Positions 1 to 14,040 are shown, counted from the first letter of the stretch. The stretch is 64,000 nucleotides of DNA from Flaccisagitta enflata (GCA_965153355.1 OZ231126.1:45570001-45634000), one strand, 5' to 3'. Translations and numbers: made by a program. Notes: generated by a model from the letters alone, not told the origin.

Positions 1-61
<61 letters not shown>
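1..61. repeat. (GA)n microsatellite at window edge
   Basis: Pure GA dinucleotide array running off the left edge of the window, so its true length is unknown. Confidence 0.98.
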
Positions 62-63
<2 letters not shown>

Positions 64-1285
64 TTGAGAGACCTGTATGTGAAAAAAAGGGGATTTGAAG
101 AAGTTCAACCATACCTCTCTAGTATCTCATCTATCGTCCATTAAGTCAAGGCTGAAAGGTGTATCTGGAAAAATGTTTTAAAAAGAGATGAAAAGCGGCT
201 GAATAGAAGAAGCAGTTTATTATCGACCTTTTGAAAACGGAAAAAAGGCGCGGACCTGATGAAGCTCCCACGTGGAGTGTATTGGATTCTTTTTATACTT
301 CACTCAGATACTGTGTGTGTGTGTGTGTGTGTAGTTGATTTTAAACTATCGATATTTTTATCGTCTGTCAATTACTGGTTATGAAACACGTAATGCTCAG
401 GCTCGCGCTGGCCATGGAGTTTCGGCACATCTAGTGTTTCGAGAAACTTACGAAATCATAATTCAGGCAAATGATATCCTGACGATGGCAGCAAGATTTT
501 CCTACATACATTTCCCTTCCGAAATTGCACGATAAAAAAAAAAGTCTGAAGCCAACCCTCGTGTCCAGAACGCACATTCGTTCATTTATAATATTTCTGA
601 AATCAGTGGAGGGTAATGTTTGGAATTTTTTTTATGGCATGATATGACTAAGCGTGCCATGCAATTTCATTCTGTACCAATTTCATTCTTGAACTTGTCC
701 CCGTTGAATCAGAAAATGACTTTTGGTATTTGCTTTAGTCACCCGATGAGGAATTTTGTTTTCATGCCTATCACGGCAGTGTTACAAGAAAAGTTTCATG
801 CGTGGTACCAAACGAAAGGTAATGACATGGATTATCACCTGGGAGGGGCTGAAGCTTGGGAAGCCACCCTATCCCACAAAAAAAGCACCAAATTGCGCTC
901 CCACATGTTTCTAGCGCTCTCAGTTGAAATGGTAAAATTTGGTAAAAATTTTGGCTTGTTTTCACGATTCGGGATATCGATGGTCGTTGTCTGGTGGAGT
1001 CATTTTCGCTCGCAACTCAACGCGTTTTGAAAAAAATGAAAACGGAAAAAATCAGTTCCCGTTTTTTGGCGGGAAAATGACTGGTGCCTTTGCTACCAAG
1101 AATTCACTTCTTCTCTGTTTTAGCAAACATTTTTTACCCGTCAGGCCAGAAAATGAAGAAATCGCTTACGTTGAGTCATCGTCTTAGCATTATGTCTAAA
1201 GATAAAATGTTGAATCACACAAAAACATTAAAACTTATATTTTGAACTGAGAAGCTTAAATCGAAAATTTTAATTGTCCCATAAC
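62..1285. other. Unique AT-rich DNA, no gene recognised
   Basis: Apart from a short (GT)n run at about 311-332, this stretch is non-repetitive. Open frames of up to 136 codons (620-1030) show no domain, signal peptide or convincing splice sites. I see no supportable gene. Confidence 0.6.
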
Positions 1286-1290
1286 ATAAC

Positions 1291-1343
1291 ATAACAACTA
1301 CAACTACAACTACAACTAATACAACAACTACTACAACTACTAT

Positions 1344-1430
<87 letters not shown>

Positions 1431-1442
1431 AACTACAACACT
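1291..1442. repeat. (ACT)n trinucleotide array
   Basis: Imperfect CAA/CTA repeats lead into a pure CTA array from about 1345 to 1430. The Val-rich minus-strand frame across it is a repeat translation, not a gene. Confidence 0.95.
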
Positions 1443-1454
1443 ACTACGTTTCGC

Positions 1455-1750
1455 TTTTTGGGCAGCGGCCTGAAGGGAACGAAGTTCTGTAGAACACAGG
1501 GGGACTTTCGTTTGTTTGTGCATTCGTCTGTTGGTCCGTTTATTCGCTCTCCCCCCCCCCCCCCGTCAGGCCCCTCGGACCTGAAACCTGCCTTCCCGAG
1601 ACTGAAATCTGCCCTTCAAGGCCCAAAATCTGCCCCCCAGGCCTGATATTGGCCCGCGCTAGCCTGAATTCTACCCTCTCTGGTCTGAAATCCTACCTCT
1701 TAGGGCTGAAATCTGCCCTCTCAGGCCTGAAGTCAGCCCTATTTTCAGGG
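1455..1750 (-). mobile_element. M-family minisatellite element, 3' part
   Basis: The M-family terminal module (GGGCAGCGGCC, then TTCTGTAGAACACAGG, then GTCY-type sequence and a C-run) is followed by about 10 diverged 20-bp units resembling GGCCTGAAATCTGCCCTCTC. The complementary right-hand module is not present, so the copy is truncated. Polarity is assigned from the stem-loop end seen in complete copies. Confidence 0.75.
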
Positions 1751-1802
1751 CCAATTAAATCCCATAGAATTATTGGGTGTGTTTCTAGTCTCAGACAATC
1801 GC

Positions 1803-1880
1803 GTTTTTAGTTGCGGACTAGCGACTGCAAGAGACTTTCTCTGTCCGTCCATCCATCCATCCGTCAGTCTGTCCATTCCA
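1803..1880 (-). mobile_element. H2 hairpin element, 3' terminal fragment
   Basis: TTTTT is followed by a decayed form of the H2 stem-loop (AGTTGCGGACTAGCGACT) and then a (GTCC)/(ATCC) tetranucleotide tract at about 1839-1876. This is the same order as in complete copies, read on the opposite strand. The other end is not recognisable. Confidence 0.65.
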
Positions 1881-1978
1881 CCATGATGATCTAGTTGGAA
1901 AGTGTGAAAGCTCGCATATCCGCCTTTTTAACAATTCACCCGGCTCACTCGCTTTACAGCGTACAACAATTAGAACGA

Positions 1979-2132
1979 TAATAAGAACAACAATTAGAAC
2001 AACAACAACAACAACAACTTCAACAACAACAACTTCAACAACAACAACAACTTCAACAACAACAACAACTTCAACAACAACAACAACAACAACAACAACA
2101 ACTTCAACAACAACAGCAACAACAACAACAAC
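1979..2132. repeat. Imperfect (CAA)n array
   Basis: CAA repeats interrupted by regularly spaced CTT triplets. The Leu-rich frame on the minus strand is a repeat translation. Confidence 0.95.
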
Positions 2133-2134
2133 AT

Positions 2135-3140
2135 GTCACCCTCAGTAATCGGTGGAAATACAATGGAGTTTGCAAGTAAACTCCACAAATGCGGTTGTCA
2201 ATTTCTGGTCTTAGGGTCAAATCCGAGTTCTTTGAACACAATTGTAGTTTTTCTTCACAACATCAAAAATCGCAATTAAAAGCATCGACAGACAGACCAA
2301 CCAATGTAAGGACCAAAAACTGAAAAAAAAAAAAAATAACCCTCTTTAAAAGTTGTAAAAATGCTTTTCCAAGCAAGATTGGGTTTCGCGTTTTGTAAGC
2401 CACAGAAATTAATAGACACAAGCATTTCATGACGTTTTGTCTTTAAAATAGCTGCAAGAGATAAATTTTGCTTAAAGAAGGAACTTGTAACCTAAAACTA
2501 CCAAATAAAATCAAAAGACAACCGCATTGACGGAGTTTTCTTCATACTTTGTTCTATTTCCAAAAAAAAAGCCAAATTGAGATGCGTGATGTCCGTTTCG
2601 CTTTTTCAAAATTCACGCGGATGACGCGTTGAGTTGCACATTAGGTTTGTTATGTTTGTCCGACAGAGGTTTTCGGGATTTCAGGTAATGCGCTTGCGAC
2701 TGTATGTCCGTCCATTGGTCTATCAGATAGAATAGGATACACCTCTGTATTTATCCATCTGATGCTTTGTAACTCATTAATTCCATGATCCACACATGCT
2801 CTTTATTTATCGCTCCCACGCAATTCTATGATTACCTATGACAGGCTATGTTAGAAAGTTAGTGACTCTAGAACTTGCGGTGTCAGTCTGTCTGTCAGTC
2901 GGTCTGTCGGTCCCTCCATTGGTCCCTCCGTCAGTCCGTAACCAAAACAAACTAAGAATTTTTGCGCTATTCCGCTCCTAACCACTCATCCGCGACTCTC
3001 AGGTTAAAACAAAGCTGTCCAGATACATGGCCAATAAGTAGTCGCCTAGTCAATAGGTAAAACAAAGCATCATACGCCCTACAGCGTGCTCATTTAAAGC
3101 GAGATTATTTGAACAATCTGAAAGTTTATAGCTTGATGAA
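2135..3140. other. No gene; decayed (GTCY)n tracts
   Basis: Non-coding DNA. Tetranucleotide tracts of the GTCC/GTCT/GTCG type at about 2690-2745 and 2879-2940 look like remnants of H1/H2 elements whose stem-loops have decayed. Nothing else is recognised. Confidence 0.5.
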
Positions 3141-3341
3141 TACTGGCGACTTAACAGGGAGTTGCCGTCGAAAAATGGACATTTGACCTTTAAAACTGCT
3201 GAAAATAGGGTTTAAGCGCCATTGAGGCTTGAAAAAGAGAATGGTCAATCTAAAAATTTACAGGGAAGTTCATTTCAAATTGATACACTAATTTCAGGCT
3301 GTTGAAAAAATGAGCATTTGACTCTGAAAACTGCTAACAAG

Positions 3342-3795
3342 CGACGCGGGGTCACAATATTGTTGCGGAAGGGTGGGCAGGGGCATCCAACCCAGATCCA
3401 CACCCAAACTCCCACCCCAAACACAAATATACACAATAGTTGCAATAGCGTTAGATGCTCAGCGGTGCCCGTGCCCTGCGGAGTAGGTTGCACTTGAAGT
3501 TGAAGGGGGAGCAGGGCAGCGGCTCCAAAGGGGCCAATGACCTATGGGCGTTTTTCTCCTTCTCCTAAGACTGAGATTTGGGCCTCAAGGCTAGGATCTG
3601 GGCGTCTTGGCTGGGATTTGCACCTTGAGGCTGAGATTTGGGCCTCAAGGCTGGGATCTGGGCCTCCAGGGTAGAAAATGCTCGTAGTCCTACTTCTCGA
3701 CTTGATCATTACGAACCGATGGATGTACTGATGGACGGACAGACTAACAGACGGACAAAGCCTCTTTTAGAGTTGCGTGTCCGCAACTAAAAAAG
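3342..3795 (+). mobile_element. H2 hairpin element inserted in satellite
   Basis: It begins ACAAGCGACGCGGGGTCACA, contains GTTGCGGAAGGGTGGGCAG, and ends with an (ACGG)-type tract and the stem-loop AGTTGCGTGTCCGCAACT followed by AAAAA. Its middle (about 3425-3680) is occupied by an M-family fragment. The layout (5' block, (ACKG)n, 3' stem-loop, short A run) is that known for Helentron-associated elements such as DINE-1 and pearl. No ORF is present, so it would be non-autonomous. Confidence 0.8.
3425..3680 (+). mobile_element. M-family fragment nested in H2 element
   Basis: It starts with the M 5' end (GTTGCAATAGCGTTAGATG, then CAGCGGTGCCCGTGCCCTG) and runs through the module GGGCAGCGGCTCCAAAGGGG and GACCTATG into six units like GGGATTTGGGCCTCAAGGCT. 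The distal module is missing. Confidence 0.75.
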
Positions 3796-4182
3796 GCTTT
3801 AAAACACCATTGAGGCTTGAAAAATAGTAGGGCCAATCTGAAATTTTACAGGAAGGTGCATTCTGAATAGATACACTCAATTCTGGCCTCACATTAGGGC
3901 GTTGCCGTTGAAAATACCGGCATTTGACCCTAAAAACTGCTGAAAAATGGCTTTAAAACACCATTGAGGCTTGAAAAAAAGTCGGGCTAATCTGAAAATT
4001 TACAGGAAGATGTATTCTGAATAGATACACTTGATTCTATCCTCAGAATAGGGCGTTGCCGTTGAAAAAATGGGCATATGACCCTAAAAACTGCTTAAAA
4101 ATGGCTTTAAAACACCATTGACGCTTGAAAAATAGTAGGGCCAATCTGAAATTTTACAGGAAGGTGCATCCTGAACAGATAA

Positions 4183-4792
4183 GACGCACTTAAAGTAAAG
4201 TGAAGGAAATTTACCCAGAGGATAAAGTTACCATTCACTTTACTATTTTTGCTCGAGTTAATGCTTGTGCTTATTTTTTTGTACTTAAATGTGTAAACTT
4301 ACTTGAGAAAACCGATCTGTCACTGTCAAATGACAAACATGCTAAAAGATGGAAGGAAATATGGTTCTGATGAGACTAAAAAGTGAAAAAATAGCGACAA
4401 TCATTTCAGTAACTGCTCACTGAAAATTTTAAATTTGCATAAAAAATCCAAATATCATTAAAATAAGAACATAGCGCCCTCAGTTTATGTTTTAGGAATC
4501 GCGCTATGTTCTTGTTTTGTTGATATTTTGATTTTCTATGCAAATTTAAAATTTTCAATTAGCTATGGTAGATTAACAACAGTAGTTTTCTATTGTATTT
4601 CGCATATTTTTTCAGCTGTAAAATAAAGGATTGGGGTTTAAAATTGGCATACGCAAGTCAATTCATGCAAAATATGGCTATTGACAGTTTTATTGAAAAC
4701 ATAAAAGCAAAAATTGTCATTAAATTTTATTTTACAAATTTCATGACTTATCTAGCTCGGGTAGCAAATTCTATGGTAATTTTCAGTGCGTC
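4183..4792. mobile_element. 610-bp MITE with GACGCACT termini
   Basis: Perfect 8-bp terminal inverted repeat GACGCACT/AGTGCGTC, with weaker similarity continuing inward about 30 bp. The flanks ATAA (4179-4182) and ATAA (4793-4796) fit a 4-bp target-site duplication. An internal inverted repeat (about 4415-4560) surrounds TAAGAACATAGCGC. No transposase is present. It interrupts the satellite, which supports a discrete insertion. Confidence 0.82.
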
Positions 4793-5199
4793 ATAAACTC
4801 AATTCTGGTCTCACAATAGGGCGTTGTTGTTGAAAATATGGGCATTTGACCCTAAAAACTGCTGAAAAATGGCTTTAAAACACCATTGAGGCTTGAAAAA
4901 TAGTTGGGCTAATTTGAAAATTTACAGGAAGGTGTATTCTGAATAGATACACTTGATTCTGGCCTCACAATTGGGCGTTGCCGTTGAAAAAATGGGCATT
5001 TGACCCTAAAAACTGCTTAAAAATGGCTTTAAAACACCATAGAGGCTTGAAAAAGAGTAGGGCCAATCTGAAATTTTACAGGAAGGTGCATTCTGAATAG
5101 GTACACTCAATTCTAGCCTCACAATAGGGCGTTGTCGTTGAAAATATGGGCATTTGACCCTTAAAACTGCTGAAAAATGGCTTTAACACGCCTCTGAGT

Positions 5200-6690
5200 C
5201 CTTGAAACCCTTACATTAGGTCAAATGACATCTTCTATCACTTATTGCCATCCTTTGGCTACAATTAGGCTTAGCAAATATATTTTTTTCAAAAAAAATT
5301 TTTTTCACCTATTTTCAAGATGCCCTTAAGGCAATTTCCTTAAGTCACAGACAAATTTAAACATCATCATTGGATTTCCCATGTCTGAAATAGGTCCCAA
5401 TGAGAAAATTGGGATTTTAGTGCACTTTTTATTTTTTTGAACCACTGTGGAACGTGGATATGGAGTTACGGGGATTGGTTATATACTTAATTTTGAAATG
5501 TTCATGCCGCTTGCTTCGACCATTGGAAATTGTCGCAGTGAGAAAACCTCATTGAAAGAGCAGTCTTTAAGCTTAGACGACAGTAACTTCCCTGGAACAT
5601 GTGCGAGATATATACAGAAGTGAGCATACGACGTAAAGTTTAAACTAAGAATGAAGGGAGACCTCTCCCTTAGACTAGCCTTGGATACGTCGGTATCTCG
5701 AGGTTGACACTAATGGACGAAAAATTAGATTTAATTTCCGATGGAGTCTCGGTCGAGAAGAGAACGTTTTACAGGTTCAATTAAATATCAATTAAGGCAG
5801 AAAATACCGAGGAGATAACCTTTTACCGTCAACGTCACTCCGCGTAAGAAGCTTCCCCTACCCTCTGTTCGTCGATCCGTAGGTCCGTAGGTCCGTTGGT
5901 CTGTTCGTGACAGTCATTTTCATCATTGTCAAAGCAATGGTTTGTGTTCTAACCTCGATTAACTTCAATTCTTGTTATCAGTTTTAGCTTCTGTAAAGCC
6001 GACTAATAAGCAAGCATGGCAGACAATCACACGACCAAATGTCACATGAAAATTGTGATGAGTACGGAAAATGTTGGAACAAAACTGTGCAAAAAATCTG
6101 ATTTGCATGATGCAGTAAAATCAACGATGGCCAATAGAGGGACAAAATAGTTTACAATGTATATCTCTGAATATTGATAAATGCAATTTAGACATGGTTG
6201 GAGAGAGGACTTATTCAGGCAACAACTTCGTAAGTATCGGAATGCCAAAACTTAGAATTGAATATTTCACTTGGTCCTCAACTACTAAGATCGACCTGAA
6301 ACCAACATTCAATAACTAATTGCCTGGCTGCCTGAGGCTGTAAAACTTGTAATCCTCGCACATTTTGGCACGTTCTTGCACGATGACTTGCGCGACGAGC
6401 TTCACGCGGAACATTCACGTGGAACCCGCCTAGGCTGTAAGGGTACCACCCTGGCTCGAGGAGCGCTTACGTGGACACTCAGGCTAAATAAGTTACCGTC
6501 AACCAATATGCCCCCATCCACGCCCTCTACCCCGTTTCCCTATTCTCCCGATTTTCATTTTTCTCAATATTCACATCCATTCATATTTCTTCTCCATCAC
6601 CGTTAAGCAAACAGACTCGAAACCTGGCCTCAACGTGGAAATACCAGAAAAGGTAAACTTTCATCTACGGGGAGTCGATCTCCACTGTGA
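5200..6690. other. No gene recognised
   Basis: Mixed non-coding DNA with a short GTCC-type tract at about 5872-5908. Small frames (6042-6248, 6376-6606) lack recognisable content. Confidence 0.5.
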
Positions 6691-6692
6691 AG

Positions 6693-6696
<4 letters not shown>

Positions 6697-6781
<85 letters not shown>
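6697..6781. repeat. (GA)n microsatellite
   Basis: About 85 bp of pure GA. The RE/SL frames across it are shadows of the repeat. Confidence 0.98.
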
Positions 6782-6782
<1 letters not shown>

Positions 6783-6789
6783 TGGAGAT

Positions 6790-7935
6790 ATGGCCATGTG
6801 TGGGAAAGCCACTCCTTCACCTAATTTTCAATTAGCACGTGTTGGTCAGCTTCTTCTCATCGCCGCTGGCCTGGAAAACTGCCACGCCGAAGAAGAGCTA
6901 CAGACTCTCTTTCATTATCTTATTAACTGGTATTTATTTTCATCGCAACCCCTTCAGGGTACTTATATTAATCATCTCAATCGAAACTTACTAGTTCGTT
7001 TTCTGTAGTTTGGTGTAAGTATTGCTGTCAGGTGGTTTTTTTTCTGGGGGGGGGGGGGTAGTCGCGTGTAGCCGGCTACACAAGCCTCTCTTCAGGTACT
7101 CGGTCAATCATTTTGCTGTTCTATTTGTCCAGTATCACTTTGCCGTTTTGATCAGTCGGTCAGGTGGCATCAAATCTTTTTAACGTTCTGAGAATTTTTG
7201 TCAAATCACAGTACATGTGTCCTTCTTGTTCATACCTGTTTCTTTATAAATCGCAAGTAACAAAGGCAAACTGTTTCTAAAACGAGCCAAGTCTCTCATT
7301 CTTACTCTTATAAGTGATTTTCTTATATCCCCCAACGCCCTCATCTTTACCCGGAACCCGACTTTCTAGATCTCCCACCTCGAAATTCCCCATCATCACC
7401 CCCAGCCTCCTTCGACATTTCGCCTCTTTCAGCGTATCAACTCCTTTCATGGCCCCCACTGCTTTTTTTCCATTTATCCAGCGTTTCTGAATCGCTTTTC
7501 TCAGCCACCAGGTGTTTTAATATTTACCTTCTTCAAACATCTTTGAAAAACCGTTTTTATGCGTAGTGAAAAAAAAATTCCCTCTCGTAATGTTTACTTT
7601 CAAAATTTTTCATGCTTTGCTCATATTTTCTCTCACATCTTTGGATTTATCGTGTGGTTTCCACGCATACTAGCATACTGGTTTTTGGGAGGAGGTTTCT
7701 CTTCATGTCACGTTAAACAGACGGGAATTTTTTCATTACGCTTTTTTTTCTTTTGCCCCTTAGCTGTTTTATCACGTAATATGACTGATATATTGCTTTC
7801 AGTATTATCTTAGTCCATAGAAAGTTAATCACTGAAGGTCTGGAATTCCCTAGAACTCCCTTTGGTGATCACACGTATTGAGCACCATCTGAAGCTTCAT
7901 GTTTTCCATAACGCTGGAGTTAAATCGTTATTAAT
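6790..7935. other. No gene recognised
   Basis: Non-repetitive DNA with a G homopolymer run at about 7037-7049. Several short frames are present, none with recognisable domains or credible exon borders. Confidence 0.5.
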
Positions 7936-7937
7936 AA

Positions 7938-8076
7938 GGCCGGATACACGGCAGGACAGTCGTGGACGGTTGGGCAGTAGCAGTAATGCAAAAAAACGCT
8001 CGAAATTCTAAAATGTCACCTACCGACGGACCGACACGGCGAGATGCAGAGTCGCGTGTCCGCGATTAAAAATGTT
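7938..8076 (+). mobile_element. H1 hairpin element, short copy
   Basis: It begins AAGGCCGGATACACGGCAGG, has the GGTTGGGCAGTAGCAGTAATG block and a short (ACCG/ACGG) tract, and ends in the stem-loop AGTCGCGTGTCCGCGATT followed by AAAAA. Complete 5' and 3' ends within about 140 bp make this one of the most compact copies. Confidence 0.82.
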
Positions 8077-8401
8077 TTAACAAATCCGATGATGTTCATT
8101 TTTTTATTATCATACCAAAGCTTGGTTGGAATACCGTGAAGGTGGCAGATCTTTCACCAGGCTTATACTTATAGGGGTGATCCATTACTCATATGGGGCA
8201 GAAAGCAAGCTGCAAAATTGATCTCCAATACTGCAAAATTACTCCACTTTATGTTATGTTTTAAAAATTTAAACAACGCAGGGTTACAATAATGTGAGGG
8301 GCGTATATCCTCAACCTTACCTCCACACTCACACACTCTTACACTTACATACAAACACACAAACACCCATACAATCACAACCGTGGCAACTCAAAGTCTA
8401 A

Positions 8402-8560
8402 TTGGGTTTTTAGTCGCGGACACGCGACTCTACACCTTGCCGTGTCGGTCGGTCCGTTGGTCCGTCGGTTCGTCACATTTCTGAATTGCGATCGGTTTTT
8501 GCATTACTGCTCCTGCCAAACCGTCCGCGACTGTATTGCCGTGTATCCGGCCTTGTTCAA
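8402..8560 (-). mobile_element. H1 hairpin element
   Basis: Read on the plus strand: TTTTT, stem-loop AGTCGCGGACACGCGACT, (GTCGGTCC)-type tract, ATTACTGCTCCTGCC, then GTGTATCCGGCCTTGTTC at the far end. Both ends are present. A 22-bp duplication of GGCCTTGTTCAAACGGCGC follows directly. Confidence 0.85.
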
Positions 8561-8599
8561 ACGGCGCGGCCTTGTTCAAACGGCGCGGCCCAGAACTGC

Positions 8600-8680
8600 T
8601 TTTTTAGTGGCGTGCTACGCGACTCTACACCCCGCTATGTCGGTCCGTCGGTCGGTTGGTCGGTCCCCTTTTTTACCCCC
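8600..8680 (-). mobile_element. H1 3' fragment, tandem to previous copy
   Basis: TTTTTAGTGGCGTGCTACGC and CTCTACACC are followed by a GTCGGTCC tract at 8638-8666. The 5' part is absent. It has the same orientation as the neighbouring copy and lies about 40 bp away. Confidence 0.7.
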
Positions 8681-10405
8681 AAAATGGCAAATGCAATTAA
8701 TCAGCCTTACATTTAAGATCCTCGATGAACAATATTTAATGATAACAAAGCAACCCCGAGATGAGAATCGAGGGGAAGAATCGTAGTTTAGAATCGGCAG
8801 TACAACACGACCAAAGTAGAAATAAGAAAAGTTGTGTTTATTCAAATGGCCCCAAATGTCGATGTCCCAAAGGATGGCAAAGCCCGAAGAATTTGATCAT
8901 TTCAGGTAATCCGTTCGTTCTATTTATATTTTTTTGTTTATGTAACGAAATGTTTATATAAAAGAAGATAATCGATCCACGTTTCGAGACGCGACTCTGG
9001 GGAACAAAGGGGAAAAGGAAGAAATGAACCCTCTTTTCGGGAAATGTAGATATATCAAGATTGAGAGGACGAAGGAGACAAAGGGGGTAGGCGGAGGGCG
9101 ATCAGAAGTATAGTGTATACTCGAAGTGATAAAGAAGAAATGTGTTGGGAAGACGGCTAGAATCTGGGATGATTTTAAGGGGTGGGATTCACAAAACCGT
9201 AAAAAAAGTATGCCCACGCCAACTGACTTATTGGGTATAAAGTCTGACTGACTTATTGGGTATAAAGTCTCTAATCTCTAAGCAACTAACAAGAGTTAAA
9301 CTTGACATGGTTATATGCTACGTTGGAGGCGTTAAAACCATTAGCTTCTGGGTCCTTGTCTATGTTTCCCGGTGGCATGCAAGTCATCTATTCGCCTACT
9401 TCTGCACAATTCTCATTGTTCACGTTGTGCTTCCGTTCTTCCGTCTCTCTCTCTCTCTCTCCTTGCCTACTTTTCCTCTTTGATGTCTGACTCTGTCTCC
9501 GTCTTTTCCTTTGCCTCCTCTCTGCGACTCTGAGGCCGTAAATTCGTGAGATTATGTGATTTCTCCCCGGGAAGAAAATGGCCGTTCCAAGGTGGCGGAC
9601 AACACGGAGGAGGTGGAATGAGGAGGAGGAGGAGGAAGAGGAGGAAATGGAAATGATGGCAGGAGGGTAAGGAGGAGTAAATGGACGCTCAAAGGTGGAC
9701 TCTATTTTCTACGTCTAACAACTTCTCTTTTCTATTTCTGTCCACCCCCAACCCCGCGTTAAAAGAGAAGATTGACTGAGAAGGAAAAGGACGGTGATAA
9801 TGACATGAAGACGGGTGGATGTGGAGGTAGAGAAGGGACCAAGTTTGCGAGAGACTTAGAGGAGGCAGATTGAAAAAATGTATACTGACAAAGCAGGACG
9901 CAACGACTTGTAATTGTTAAGAGCTAGTTTAGTTGGCGACAAAGAAATCATGCGCAAGTCATGATGATTAAAAAAGCAAACACTCTTATCCAATATTTTG
10001 TTTTTTACTGATCAACATGTATACGCAACCATGTTCCTTCCCCGCGACAGGAGAGATTCACACATCAAGCTTTATACTTTTATCTCGATCACTAGCCCAA
10101 AATGATACCCAATTTATTCAAAGTCACACCACCTTTAACCCCAGACTCCAACATCTTCAATCTCCTCATGTTCCTTGTTTGCCCCCCCCCCCCCACCTCC
10201 ACTCCCCGCCAAGTTCATCCTCGGTGGATTGGCTGTCTTCCATATTCTGCATGTTGCTGCCTCACCGGGATTCTTTGACGCTGCGGGGGTTCCAAGCTTA
10301 AGAAGGTGGATCTTTTATGGGCAGAGAGAGTTGGTGTCCGACGTCCCATTCAAATCGCACCATAGAATCGCAGCCATGAAACCATGAAAGAAGATCAAGA
10401 CAGTG
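8681..10405. other. No gene recognised; short purine/pyrimidine tracts
   Basis: Contains a direct repeat of GACTTATTGGGTATAAAGTC (9223-9270), a short CT run (about 9440-9462), a GGA-rich run (9600-9645) and a C run (10180-10193). No convincing exon. Confidence 0.5.
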
Positions 10406-10606
<201 letters not shown>

Positions 10607-10674
10607 AGGACAGACAAACAGACAAACATAGACACAGACGCAGACACAGACACAGATATAAACACAGACAGAAA

Positions 10675-12540
<1,866 letters not shown>

Positions 12541-12892
12541 AACTAGCGTCCTCTTACTTTTTCCATTTTTCAGGAGAGAACTTACATGAAAGGAAGCACG
12601 GATAATGTTTCTCCCTGGGGGGCAGCATTTATGGTCCGATATGTTGGATATGAAATTGGCTTGGGGACAACAACAAGAACGAGGATATAAACGGATTCAA
12701 GAGGTGCGGAAAGAAGATGTCGAAAGAGACGCGAAAGACGTCATCGCTTCCTGAAAAAAAAAAAGATGCGTACTGTTAATGGTGCGGTTGGTCGAATCGT
12801 TAGTCCATATTCGCGATGATTGCATTGAGTTGATTGTGATGCACTCATTGCACCGCACTGCCGGAAAATACAGTGGAAACCTTAGCTTCTAT

Positions 12893-13085
12893 TATCAGTC
12901 GCATGCACGCGACTCTATTACCCGCTTTGAGTGTCGGTGTGTTGGTCCGTTGGTAACATTTTGTTTGTTTTTTGTTTTTGGCATTACCAGTTGCTTCTGC
13001 ATCACTGTCCCTACTCAACTGCTTAAATGGCATCTTTCATTACATCCCACACATACCCAAGTGCAACATGGGTAGCCGTCCACCC
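12893..13085 (-). mobile_element. H1 hairpin element
   Basis: Plus-strand order: AGTCGCATGCACGCGACT stem-loop, short GTCGG/GTCC tract, CATTACCAGTTGCTTCTGCA block, CACACATACCCAAGTGCA, then GGTAGCCGTCCACCCGGCC and TTGTT. Both ends are recognisable but diverged. Confidence 0.75.
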
Positions 13086-13099
13086 GGCCTTGTTTGTTA

Positions 13100-13250
13100 A
13101 TCCCTGGCTAAGCGACTCTATAAGAGGTTGTATCTGTTGGTAGGTTTGTAGGTCTGCCCGCTGCCCACTGCCCACTGCCCACTGCCCACTCGCATAACTG
13201 CCCACCCCCAAGCGACTGCATATTGGTCCGGTACCCAGCCTTGTTTTACT
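13100..13250 (-). mobile_element. Decayed H1/H2 copy, tandem to previous
   Basis: AAGCGACTCTATAAGAGG, a GTTGGTAGGTTTGTAGGTC tract, then CTGCCCA repeated about four times, CAAGCGACTGCATATTGGTC and CAGCCTTGTTTT. Same orientation as the adjacent H1 copy. The CTGCCCA expansion seems private to this copy. Confidence 0.6.
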
Positions 13251-13371
13251 GGTAATCCTTCATGTTCATTCTACAGATTTTCTTTTTACAAAGATTTATG
13301 AACCAATATCATATCTAATTTCATTTCAGTGAACGGCAGTTTGAGCTGATAGCTGAGGTATAATGTTATGA

Positions 13372-13743
13372 CGATGGTAACTACGCCAATTGCATCCCGG
13401 GACCTTGCTGAATCGCTCATATGCGCCTCCTTCATAATGTGATACTCACAATTTCATTTCAAATGAGCCAATGCGCAGCTCTCTAGCTTGATGGGAACCT
13501 TTTTTAGGGTCCGTTTAAAGTTTATATTGAAATCAATGGGAAAAAATCCCCTTAAGAATCCCCTTAAGAAAATCCTTATATTTTCTTTAATTTCAAATTG
13601 AGCCTAAAAAAGCTTCCCATCAGAGTAGCAAGCTGCGCATTGGCTTGTTTGAAATGAAATCGTGAGTGTCACATTATGAAGGGGGCGCACAGGAGCGATT
13701 CAGCAAAGTCCCGGGATGCAATCGGCGTAATTGGTAACCGTAG
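13372..13743. mobile_element. Fold-back element, ~137-bp arms
   Basis: The arms at about 13376-13512 and 13600-13739 are inverted copies of one another. Shared blocks include GGTAACTACGCC/GGCGTAATTGGTAACC, GCATCCCGGGAC, GCTGAATCGCTC and CCAATGCGCAGCT. An ~87-bp AT-rich loop joins them. No ORF. A target-site duplication was not resolved. Confidence 0.85.
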
Positions 13744-14038
13744 TGTTGTGTTTTTTAGCTAAAAGACTGAAATGATGGTAATGGTAGTTATGGGATTAAG
13801 GACTGGTTTTATATAAGGTTTCCTAATTCCTTACTGTTGGATCCCCCTAAAAACGGGAGGGAGGGAAGTGGTGGGTTCAGAATTTGGGGCTGATGATTGA
13901 GGTGAGAGTCTTCGTAGTGTTGGCATTTTGGGCTGTTAACGTCGTCAGAATATTTGATTTTCGGGGTCAAAGTTTCAACAACGACAAAATGCAATTGAGA
14001 AAAGGAGGAAATTCGCCGTGAGACAGAGGAAGAAAAAA

Positions 14039-14040
<2 letters not shown>

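Larger units (their letters stand above)
3141..5195. repeat. ~152-bp satellite array, interrupted twice
   Basis: Units of about 152 bp carry recurring blocks such as ATAGGGCGTTGCCGTTGAAAA, GGCTTTAAAACACCATTGAG and TTTACAGGAAGGTGCATTC. Recognisable copies lie at about 3141-3341 (diverged), 3796-4178 and 4797-5195. The gaps are exactly the H2 element (3342-3795) and the MITE (4183-4792), and the array resumes in register after each. Confidence 0.88.
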
